Shown here one piece after another: positions 8,766 through 15,767 of a stretch of 64,000 nucleotides of DNA. The notes beneath the pieces were generated by a model that did not search any database, was not told the origin of the DNA, and was given only the letters and a program-made list of their open reading frames with translations. This DNA comes from CAYUYV01 sp964474635. GTDB lineage: Bacteria; Pseudomonadota; Alphaproteobacteria; JAJFIK01. The DNA lies in contig CAYYTT010000001.1 of the NCBI GenBank assembly GCA_964474635.1, positions 1 to 64,000 of the forward strand. The letters run 5' to 3'. The translations under genes were made by a program, and so were the position numbers. Position 1 is the stretch's first letter; each line of letters begins with the position of its first letter.

Positions 8766-10321
8766 GGGCGCCTCCCGAGCAGGCCGGCGCGCGCGCGCTC
8801 CACGACCGACAACACCGCAAAGACAAGGACGGAGGCGCCCAGCGCCACCGTTGGCGCATTGTAAGGCGATGGCGGCCCCGGCAGATCGCCGATGAGCGGC
8901 AGGACCTCGAGCGCCGCCGGCTCGATCACAACCGTCAGCACACCATAGCCCCAGCCTGCGAACAGGCCGGCGAGAATGGATCCGATGGCCGCAAGGCGAA
9001 ACGGCGCCAGGGACCATTGGATTGGCGCGGCAAGGGCCAGGGCAACGGTCGGCACAAGCGCCAGGGACGATCCGTAGACGGCGAAAACGAGCTGATCCAC
9101 GCGGAATCCGATGGCCTTCAGGCCAAGGCACACGAGCAGGCCGCACAGGGCCAGGAGCAGCATGTCCGAGCGGGCCAGATTGATGATGGCCTCATCGCCC
9201 CCGTCCCCAGGCGCCGTTTGAGGCTGACGGATATCCATGGCCATGGACTGGCTGGCGGCGATGAGGAACGTGTCGGCGGTGGAGAGCATCGCGGCCACGA
9301 GGGCCGCGACGCCGACGGCCCCGAGCACCGCCTGCACCACGCCGCTGCCGGCGAAAATCGTCAGGGCCGCCATGATGCCCCCGTCCTGATCGGCGGGCAC
9401 GATGGTGCTCAAGGAGACGGCCGAGAACACGATCAAGCCCCAGGTCACGAAGAAAAAAAGCGCCGCCGGAAGAACACCGGCCCGCGCCGCCTCTGGCCCC
9501 ACGGCCGCCGCGACCCGTTGCCAGGCGGACATATCGATCAGGGGAAAGAGCACGTTGATCAGGAAAAAATTGAGCAGCAACAGCCAGGGCAGCGCCAGGA
9601 TGCCGGACGCCTCGTCAAAGGACCCAAGACCGGTGACCGGCCCGCCCACACTGAACGCCACGAGCACAAGCAGGCCCGTCACGAACAGGATCGCCAGCGA
9701 CTGGATCATGTCGGTCCGGACAACGGAGCGAAAACCGCCCAGCAAGGCGTAGGTCAGCAGAATGCTGGTGAACAGCACCAGCGCCGCCCAATAGCTGCTG
9801 CCGGGACCAAAAAGGGATTCGAAAATATAGGTGCCGACGATCAGTTCAGTGGCAAAAACACCGACGAACCCGACAACGGTCGCGACACTGCCGGCCCGGC
9901 GCATGGCGGGACTGGCGTAGCGCTGCCCCAGAAAGGTGTGGATCGTCTCGCCCCGGTCGATCATGGTTTTGATCCGCGGGATGAGCAGCCACAGCAAAAG
10001 ATGACCGGCCGAATAGAACAGCACGGCCCACAAGAGGGCGAGCCCCAGATCCGGCGCAAGCTGCATGAAGGCAATGAACACGGTCGCCAGCGACATGCCC
10101 GAGGCGTAAAATGTGGAGAAAACACCGCGTGCATCGAGCCGGCGGCGATAGACGAAGAAATCGTCCACGCTGCGCACGGCGGCGAAGTCTTGCACCGCGA
10201 TCCGGACATAAATAAGCAGAAGCACGCCGGTCAGCGCCGCGCCGAGCACGACGAACAACACCGCGGGCGCCGCGACCACGGCCAGGGGATCAACATTTCC
10301 CGTCGTCTGAAGACCGGGCAT
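8762..10321 (-). CDS. Sodium:solute symporter family protein
   Basis: A 519-residue polytopic inner-membrane protein of the SSS family (LeuT-fold, about 13 helices), which couples substrate uptake to Na+. Typical features are the long loop R/K-rich after helix 1 with FFVYRRRLDARGVFSTFYASG, GETIHTFLGQRYASP, the LLGGFRSVVRTDMIQS segment of the family signature, and the later AALVAAMLSTADTFLIAASQ block containing the Na2-site serine/threonine region. The closest recall is to proline/pantothenate/acetate-type members; substrate cannot be set. It heads a two-gene unit with the small membrane protein at 8220-8765 and diverges from the cyclodipeptide synthase-like gene. Confidence 0.88.
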   Translation of the reverse strand: MPGLQTTGNVDPLAVVAAPAVLFVVLGAALTGVLLLIYVRIAVQDFAAVRSVDDFFVYRRRLDARGVFSTFYASGMSLATVFIAFMQLAPDLGLALLWAVLFYSAGHLLLWLLIPRIKTMIDRGETIHTFLGQRYASPAMRRAGSVATVVGFVGVFATELIVGTYIFESLFGPGSSYWAALVLFTSILLTYALLGGFRSVVRTDMIQSLAILFVTGLLVLVAFSVGGPVTGLGSFDEASGILALPWLLLLNFFLINVLFPLIDMSAWQRVAAAVGPEAARAGVLPAALFFFVTWGLIVFSAVSLSTIVPADQDGGIMAALTIFAGSGVVQAVLGAVGVAALVAAMLSTADTFLIAASQSMAMDIRQPQTAPGDGGDEAIINLARSDMLLLALCGLLVCLGLKAIGFRVDQLVFAVYGSSLALVPTVALALAAPIQWSLAPFRLAAIGSILAGLFAGWGYGVLTVVIEPAALEVLPLIGDLPGPPSPYNAPTVALGASVLVFAVLSVVERARAGLLGRRP

Positions 10322-10530
10322 AACTGGGCTCCGTCAGGCGCACTTGATGGGCGGTGGCCTGCCATTGAAGGCTCCGGCGCGGGGGCCGCGCAAGTCCTTT
10401 TGGGGCCCGGTTCGCTCGAGCAATCCGAGGGAAAGGCCGCGCGCGCAGCCCGCTAAAGAATGGCCGCAATGCCGGCACACGTTAAACCCTCCGCATCGGA
10501 TCGCATGGCAGTACAAAACCGGGCCAGGCC

Positions 10531-11172
10531 ATGAAAAACGGGTATTTGGGAATATCAATGGGTTCGCCCTATTACTCCAAGGCCCGTCTGCAGGCCCACG
10601 CGTCTTGGGCCAATCTTCATTTTGACCGGTTCGGTTTTTTGATTGGCGACTGGCTTTACGCGTTGACCTTGCAGGCCACGAAGGGCCTGGGGCGGTCGGC
10701 GGCCGAAAAACGCGCCTTGGCGATGGGCAATGCCATGGCCCAGATCATCCACGAGATCGTGCCCAGCACGGGGCTCGACTATGCGGTGCTGCACTGGCGG
10801 GACCTCATGGACAATGCCCATTACACGGCGCTTCACCGGGCCGCGCTTCAGGACTACCGATCCTGTCCGCCCTTCAAGGCCGCCGTCCGTGCCCAGGTGT
10901 TCGACAATCTGGGACCGCGGATTGAGGGGACGGGCTTTGAAGCCGACCCCGGACGGGACACGCCGGCCACGGCGCTGTTCGACAGTTACATCCTGCATGA
11001 AATCGCCGGCCTCACGGTCATCAGTGAATTCTTGGGCTATCCAGTCGAGACCTATCCGGGCAGGGACTTGGCGATTATGGCGCGGGTCTACGGTCGCGCC
11101 TTCCCGGCGCTTGCGGAGGTCTTGCCCGACCGGCCCCAGCGGGAATTCATCTCCCTGTCTTTAGAGCCGTAA
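10531..11172 (+). CDS. Predicted tRNA-dependent cyclodipeptide synthase, XYP-like
   Basis: A 213-residue protein that lines up with cyclodipeptide synthases (CDPS), which make diketopiperazines from two aminoacyl-tRNAs. The N-terminal GIS-M-G-x-x-Y-Y-S matches the GISAGNSYFS strand of AlbC, placing the nucleophile at Ser9. The helix RSAAEKRALAMGNAMAQI matches the conserved A..A...G tRNA-facing helix. Y153-ILH-E157 matches the catalytic Tyr178...Glu182 of AlbC, and GY170-P171 matches the YP of the XYP subfamily (X = Ser12). The N-terminus is short (8 residues before GIS, AlbC about 34), with no alternative start upstream before an in-frame stop at 10483. No standard tailoring gene (P450, cyclodipeptide oxidase, methyltransferase) is adjacent. 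The alignment is from memory. Confidence 0.72.
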   Translation: MKNGYLGISMGSPYYSKARLQAHASWANLHFDRFGFLIGDWLYALTLQATKGLGRSAAEKRALAMGNAMAQIIHEIVPSTGLDYAVLHWRDLMDNAHYTALHRAALQDYRSCPPFKAAVRAQVFDNLGPRIEGTGFEADPGRDTPATALFDSYILHEIAGLTVISEFLGYPVETYPGRDLAIMARVYGRAFPALAEVLPDRPQREFISLSLEP

Positions 11173-11329
11173 AGGGCTATCGAGCCTTGAGCTCTTTGGA
11201 GTTTTGGGGTCGGCGGCGTGCTTTGCCATGCCGGCCCCGCGTTTCAGGTTCAGTTTTACGGCCACGGCGCGGTCAGTCGCCTTATAGTGCGCTCGTTAGT
11301 GACGCCGAACCGATTTGGATTGCACGCCC

Positions 11330-11698
11330 ATGGCCAACACTCTTTTTGAAAAATACGGCGGTTTCGCCGCGATCAGCCGGATCGTGATGGCGTTCTACGA
11401 CCGCTGTCTTGAGTCCGATGTGGTGGGCCCGTATTTCGAGCACACCAACATGGCGCAGCTCGTGGACCACCAGACAAAATTCATTTCCGCCCTGCTCGGC
11501 GGACCGGCGAGCTATTCCAATGAGCAACTGCGCAAGGTCCATGCGCCCCACATCATCGATCCGGCGGCGTTTGAGGAAATGGCGCGGCTTCTGCGAGGAA
11601 CGCTTGAGGATTTCGAGATGGAAGCGGCCGACATCGCCCTCGTGATGGAGGAGATCCAGGCCCGTGCCGTCTATGTGGTGACGGACAAGTCCTCGTGA
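11330..11698 (+). CDS. Group I truncated haemoglobin
   Basis: A 122-residue 2-on-2 globin (trHb1/N type), a haem protein that binds O2, NO or CO. Aligned with the mycobacterial trHbN pattern, the B10 tyrosine is Tyr23 (AFYDR), the distal helix is LVDHQTKFISALLGGP with Gln48, and the proximal F8 histidine is His71 (KVHAPHI). The ATG at 11330 is used rather than an upstream TTG. The stop overlaps the GTG of the following adenylyl cyclase (GTGA, 11695-11698), so globin and cyclase are made together. That suggests a role as haem-based sensor or gas scavenger for the cyclase, which is inference. Confidence 0.88.
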   Translation: MANTLFEKYGGFAAISRIVMAFYDRCLESDVVGPYFEHTNMAQLVDHQTKFISALLGGPASYSNEQLRKVHAPHIIDPAAFEEMARLLRGTLEDFEMEAADIALVMEEIQARAVYVVTDKSS

Positions 11699-12780
11699 CC
11701 GGCAGCGACACACCTATTGCTCTGAATATGGATCATTTTCGGGATCTGCTGCTGGATTCCGCCGGTGTGGGCCTTGCGGTCCTGGAGCCTCCGGCCATGA
11801 ATGTGGTCCTTTATAACTCAACCTTCGGCGCGTGGTTTCCCAAGGTTGCCGGCGGACCATGCCTTCTGGCGGATCTGTTTCCCCAAACACAGACCCCACC
11901 GATCCTGGAGCGGATCAACGACGGCAAATCGTGGAAAGCCGAAATCGAGATCAAGCCCACGCGCCGGGCCATTACCCTGGCCGTCGAGATTGGCCCAGCC
12001 GAAGGGGGCCATGGACCGGGCGGAGAGGATGCCCTGATCGTTCAGTGCCAAAACATTTCCAAGGTCAAGGAACTGGAGTTCATGATCGACTCCTATTCCA
12101 AAATGATCGAGCGGCAGAACCGCGATCTGACCAAGGAAAAGGAGCGCGTGGAAAAGCTCCTGCTGAACATCATGCCCCGGAGCGTCTATGACGAGTGGAA
12201 AGAGTTCGGCGTCACCACGCCCCAGCGCTTTGACGACGCGACCGTCCTGATGCTTGATTTCGTGGGCTTTACCCAGATGTCCATCGCCCATGAGCCCATC
12301 AAGCTGATTGCCGAACTGAACGACATTTTCACCAATTTCGATCGCATCGTGGACCAGTTCGGGGCCGAACGGCTGAAAACGATCGGGGATGCCTATATGG
12401 CGGTCTCCGGCCTGCCCGAAGCCAATCCGGACCATGCCCGCAACATCGCGCGGGTTGCCTTGCGCTTCTTGCGCTATCTGGAGCGGCGCAACGAGGCCAG
12501 CGAGTTCACCTGGCGCTGCCGCATCGGGATCGATTCCAGCCCCGTGATCGGCTCGGTCGTCGGTGTGCAGAAATATGTCTATGACATCTTCGGGCCAGGC
12601 GTGAACCTCGCCTCCCGGCTCGAACCGATTTGTCAGCCCATGGAAATTCTGGTCAGCGAACATACCCACCGCTTGATCGAAAACGAATTCCGCCTCACCG
12701 ATCGGGGCATCCACGACATCCGCGGCTTTGGCGACACCCGGATCTTCCGCCTCGACAGCAGCCTTGAAGGCACGGTGTGA
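11695..12780 (+). CDS. Class III adenylyl cyclase with N-terminal PAS-like domain
   Basis: A 361-residue cytoplasmic protein: a PAS-like fold (about 14-120), a charged linker coiled coil (122-160, ending LLLNIMPRSVYDEW) and a class III cyclase domain (about 178-350). Both metal aspartates are present (Asp188 in MLDFVGFT, Asp232 in IGDAYMA). The adenine-selecting Lys228 and Asp297 (YDIFG) and the transition-state Asn304/Arg308 (GVNLASRLE) point to cAMP synthesis and full activity as a homodimer. The GTG start overlaps the globin stop by four bases. The linker-plus-cyclase arrangement resembles that of haem-NO sensor cyclases, but the sensor here is PAS plus a separate globin. Confidence 0.87.
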   Translation: MTGSDTPIALNMDHFRDLLLDSAGVGLAVLEPPAMNVVLYNSTFGAWFPKVAGGPCLLADLFPQTQTPPILERINDGKSWKAEIEIKPTRRAITLAVEIGPAEGGHGPGGEDALIVQCQNISKVKELEFMIDSYSKMIERQNRDLTKEKERVEKLLLNIMPRSVYDEWKEFGVTTPQRFDDATVLMLDFVGFTQMSIAHEPIKLIAELNDIFTNFDRIVDQFGAERLKTIGDAYMAVSGLPEANPDHARNIARVALRFLRYLERRNEASEFTWRCRIGIDSSPVIGSVVGVQKYVYDIFGPGVNLASRLEPICQPMEILVSEHTHRLIENEFRLTDRGIHDIRGFGDTRIFRLDSSLEGTV

Positions 12781-12803
12781 CCAACGGACCGTTCAGCCGC
12801 CCG

Positions 12804-12843
12804 TTGACTAATTTTCAAGCCCATGTACTTTGAATTTTAAAGT
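12804..12843 (+). promoter_or_regulatory. Candidate promoter and operator of the DUF2306/winged-helix operon
   Basis: An AT-rich island in an otherwise GC-rich gap. It has ttgact (12804-12809), 16 bases, then tacttt (12826-12831), a plausible -35/-10 pair. Overlapping the -10 is a near-palindrome actttgaattttaaagt (12827-12843) that could be an operator for the winged-helix regulator encoded as the third gene. It is weak, sequence-only evidence. Confidence 0.3.
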
Positions 12844-12895
12844 TATCTGTTCCTCGAAACGCAGGCAAATGGCCGGGTATGCTGGAGGGTGTGAA

Positions 12896-13438
12896 ATGAC
12901 ATGGGCTGACTTTTTTGACTGGAACTCCTGGGTGCACACGGTCGTGGGCGGCGTTCACTTCGTGGCCGCCGGGCTTGCGCTTGTCCTGGGGCCGTTGATT
13001 TTCGTGAATGCCAAAGGCTCCGGCCTGCACCGCGCCGCCGGATATGCCTTTGTTCTGTCCATGCTCACGGTGAACATCACGGCCCTGACGCTTTATGAGT
13101 TCACCGGCGGGCCGAACATGTTCCATTTTTTCGCCCTCCTCAGCCTCAGCGCGCTGCTGCCTGGGTTTTGGGCCATTCGGCAGGCGGCCATGACCGGCAA
13201 GCGGGACTTTTTGGAACTCCATGTGCGTTTGATGATCTGGGCGTATTTTGGCCTGCTCGGAGCCGGCATCGCGCAAGTGGGGACGCGACTGGCGGTGGAA
13301 CTGGAGCCGTCGGACCGGGGCATGTTGTTCTCCATCATCGGCGGCGTAACGGCGGTTTCGGCGGTGCTCCTGGCCCTTGCCCTGCGCCGGCTGGTCCCAT
13401 GGGTGGCGGGGCGGTATGCTGACGGCCTGACCGACTGA
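12896..13438 (+). CDS. DUF2306-like integral membrane protein
   Basis: A 180-residue protein with four to five hydrophobic helices. The pattern of an early VHTVVGGVHF helix, a short KGSGLHRAAGY loop and a later LELHVRLMIW helix with conserved His and Arg resembles DUF2306 membrane proteins, whose function is unknown. The ATG at 12896 is preceded by GGAGGGTGTGAA. It is the first gene of a tightly coupled unit: its stop overlaps the next start (TGATG at 13436). A longer frame reaching 12830 lacks a ribosome site. Confidence 0.65.
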   Translation: MTWADFFDWNSWVHTVVGGVHFVAAGLALVLGPLIFVNAKGSGLHRAAGYAFVLSMLTVNITALTLYEFTGGPNMFHFFALLSLSALLPGFWAIRQAAMTGKRDFLELHVRLMIWAYFGLLGAGIAQVGTRLAVELEPSDRGMLFSIIGGVTAVSAVLLALALRRLVPWVAGRYADGLTD

Positions 13439-14142
13439 TGCGGCGCGCACCCATGGATGGCGACATGACCGGCACGACCGGCCCGGAAACCCTCGAAGAC
13501 GATCTGGCGTTCCTGCGGGCCATTGCCGAGCAGGGCCGCGCGACGGCGGTGTTCTCGGGCGCGTATCTTGTGCTGTGGGGCGTGCTCGTGTCCGGCGCCT
13601 ATTTCAACAATTGGCTGGTGGCCAGCGGCCTGTGGCAGGGCGGCGGCGCGGCCATCGGGACCGGTTACACGGTCATGGGCGTCGCGGGATGGATCGGCTC
13701 GACGATCCTTGGCTTTCGCGAACGGCGGACGACCGGCGTGCGTGCCGTCGGCGACCGGATCTATACGGCCGTCTTCGTGGCCGCCGGCCTTGCCCTGACG
13801 ATCTTTTCCATCGGCGCCACATTTAGCCCGGCGGTGCCGCTTCACATCACGATGATCGTCGCGGCATTGCTCATGGGCCTGTGTTTCGTGATCACCGGCA
13901 TCCTGTCGCGCATGGTCTGGATGACGGCTATCGGCGCGGTCTGGTTCCTGGCGGCGGCGGGCCTTTTTCCGATTGCGGGCACGCCGGCGATGTTGCTGAC
14001 CGGCGCCCTGCTCTGGTGCGGGCTGCTCACCGGCCCCGGGCTTGTCCTGATGGTTCTCAACGCCCGGCGCGCTGGGCCTTCCGCCACGGGGAAGACGGGC
14101 GTCGTGGCTCTTTTCAAGGGAATGCGGTTGAGCCGATCATGA
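13438..14142 (+). CDS. Six-helix membrane protein of unknown family
   Basis: A 234-residue protein with an acidic cytoplasmic N-terminus (ETLEDDLAFLRAIAEQGR) followed by about six transmembrane helices between residues 38 and 212 and a basic tail. The N-terminal block followed by a GAYLVLWGVL helix is a pattern I associate with membrane proteins paired with small winged-helix regulators, but I cannot name the family. Start (ATG 13438, or the in-frame ATGs of the next ten codons) overlaps the upstream stop, and its stop overlaps the downstream start (ATGA, 14139-14142). Confidence 0.6.
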   Translation: MRRAPMDGDMTGTTGPETLEDDLAFLRAIAEQGRATAVFSGAYLVLWGVLVSGAYFNNWLVASGLWQGGGAAIGTGYTVMGVAGWIGSTILGFRERRTTGVRAVGDRIYTAVFVAAGLALTIFSIGATFSPAVPLHITMIVAALLMGLCFVITGILSRMVWMTAIGAVWFLAAAGLFPIAGTPAMLLTGALLWCGLLTGPGLVLMVLNARRAGPSATGKTGVVALFKGMRLSRS

Positions 14143-14462
14143 CGGGTCCCTTCAACCACAAGCAGATCGACGATGTGATCCATGGCCGGGTGCGCCTTGC
14201 CATCATGGCGTTCCTGATCTCGGTGGAGGAGGCCGACTTCGGCGCCCTAAAGGCGGCCATTTCGGTCACTGACGGCAATCTGTCCGTGCATCTGCGCAAA
14301 CTCGAAGAAGCCGGCTATGTGGACCTGCGCAAAAGCTTCGTGGGACGGCGGCCGAACACGACCTGCGCCTTGACCGCCGACGGGCGCGACGCCTTCTTGA
14401 ATTATGTCGGCCATCTGGAAACCCTGCTGGCCACGACACGCCACTTGAAGCGCCCCGATTGA
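14139..14462 (+). CDS. Winged-helix transcriptional regulator (MarR/ArsR-like)
   Basis: A 107-residue single-domain winged-helix DNA-binding protein. The recognition helix is DGNLSVHLRKLEEAGYVDL, followed by a wing (KSFVGRRPNTTCALTADG) and a C-terminal dimerisation helix. This matches the small HTH_27/MarR-like group often encoded beside a membrane protein. It is the last gene of the 12896-14462 operon, coupled to the upstream gene by a four-base overlap, so it may repress its own operon; a near-palindrome at 12827-12843 is a candidate operator. Confidence 0.78.
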   Translation: MTGPFNHKQIDDVIHGRVRLAIMAFLISVEEADFGALKAAISVTDGNLSVHLRKLEEAGYVDLRKSFVGRRPNTTCALTADGRDAFLNYVGHLETLLATTRHLKRPD

Positions 14463-14494
14463 GCCTTTTCGCGCAAAAATAAAACGAGATCGCC

Positions 14495-15319
14495 ATGACC
14501 CCGCCGACCGTCCTCGACAAAGCCGCCTGCTTCCGCGCCCTGCACGAGCGGGCTGGAGGCTTCGTGATCCCCAATCCCTGGGACGCGGGCAGTGCACGGA
14601 TCTTACAAAGCCTCGGGTTCGAGGCCCTGGCCACCACTTCCGGCGGCCTCGCCTGGAGCCTTGGCCAGCGTGACGGCCAAGTGACCCTTGAGGACAAGCT
14701 GCGGCACTGCCGCGCGCTTGTGGCGGCGACGGATCTTCCGGTGGCGGCGGATCTGGGTAAGGGCTTCGGTGACAGTCCCGAAGCCGCCGCGGACACGATC
14801 CTGCGCAGCGGCGAGACGGGTATCGCGGGCGGCTCAATCGAGGATGCAAATGCGGTCTATGGCGGCGCGCTCTACCCCCTCGGCCATGCGGTCGAGCGGG
14901 TCGCGGCAGCCGTTGAGGCCGCCAGCCGCCTGCCCCAGGATTTCATCCTCACCGCCCGCTGCGAAATGTTTGCCCTCGGCGGATCGGACTTCGACGCCGC
15001 CGTGGAGCGCCTCAAGGCCTATGAGGATGCGGGGGCGGATGTTCTCTATGCGCCCGGCATGACCGATCTGGGGCAGATCCGCACCCTGTGCCAGGAAGTG
15101 GCTCGCCCTGTAAATGTGCTCGTTGGCTTTACGGGCATGTCCCTCACGCCGGATCAGTTGATCGAGGCCGGCGTGAAACGCGTCAGCGTCGGAACCCAAT
15201 TGTCGCGCATTGCTTACGGCGCGTTCTTGCGGGCGGCCGAGGAACTTAAAGCAACGGGCACGGTGCGCGATCACGACGTGGATGTGCGCTCCTCGGCCAT
15301 TGCGAAGCACTTCACCTGA
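14495..15319 (+). CDS. Isocitrate lyase / PEP mutase superfamily protein
   Basis: A 274-residue TIM-barrel enzyme of the PEP mutase/isocitrate lyase superfamily, which makes or breaks C-C or P-C bonds in 2-oxoacid chemistry. Seen are VIPNPWDAGSARILQSLGF at the first strand, the metal-loop ADLGKGFGD (85-93), the GGSIED motif (Glu116/Asp117), LTARCEMF and the closing GVKRVSVG. The catalytic-loop cysteine motif of true isocitrate lyases (KKCGH) is absent, so it belongs to the uncharacterised carboxyvinyl-phosphonate-mutase-like group. It starts 32 bases after the winged-helix gene and may be co-transcribed. Confidence 0.85.
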   Translation: MTPPTVLDKAACFRALHERAGGFVIPNPWDAGSARILQSLGFEALATTSGGLAWSLGQRDGQVTLEDKLRHCRALVAATDLPVAADLGKGFGDSPEAAADTILRSGETGIAGGSIEDANAVYGGALYPLGHAVERVAAAVEAASRLPQDFILTARCEMFALGGSDFDAAVERLKAYEDAGADVLYAPGMTDLGQIRTLCQEVARPVNVLVGFTGMSLTPDQLIEAGVKRVSVGTQLSRIAYGAFLRAAEELKATGTVRDHDVDVRSSAIAKHFT

Positions 15320-15341
15320 CGGAGCGCTCACCGCAATATCA

Positions 15342-15764
15342 TCAGCACCGGGAGCGCCACAGGGTTTCCACCCGTTCCGCCAAGGTCATGGGGTCGAAGG
15401 GCTTTGCGATCACGCCGAGCACGCCGCTCTCAAGATAGCGGTCGATCTGATGGCGCTGGGCCTTGGCGGTCACGAAAATGACCGGAAGATCGACCGTGCT
15501 GGGATCATCCCGTAAATGCCGGAAGGCGGTTTCCCCGTCAAGGCCGGGCATCATCACATCGAGCAGAACCAGATGGGGCGCAAACGCCGGGATTGCGGCA
15601 AGAGCCTACCGGCCGCCGCCAAAGGAGCGAACCTCATAGCCCGACAGTTCACCAAGCGCGATGCGCACGATGGTGCGGATATCCGGATCATCATCCACAT
15701 GGGCGATCCGGTGCGGACCCTGGGCGGGTCTTGTCGGATCTTTGCCCTGTTCCGCGCCGCCCAT
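15342..15764 (-). pseudogene. Response regulator receiver protein interrupted by an in-frame TAG
   Basis: Read from the ATG at 15764, this encodes a single receiver domain: RIAHVDDDPDIRT (acid pocket), then FGGGR followed by TAG at 15606-15608, then ALAAIPAF..LVLLDVMMPGLDG (phospho-Asp), VIFVTA and the Lys of AKPFDP. Comparable receivers read GGxEAL here, so a single GAG-to-TAG change explains the stop; both sides stay in one frame. It lies just past the end of the hybrid kinase and 58 bases from the scaffold gap, so a consensus error is as likely as real decay. If intact it would be a 140-residue stand-alone regulator and a natural phosphorylation target of that kinase. Confidence 0.75.
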
Positions 15765-15767
15765 GGT

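Noticed and set aside
8669..10456. A 595-codon open frame opposite the sodium/solute symporter
   Set aside because: The translation is His/Gln/Arg/Gly-rich and repetitive (the mirror of hydrophobic codons). The symporter on the other strand is a clear family member.
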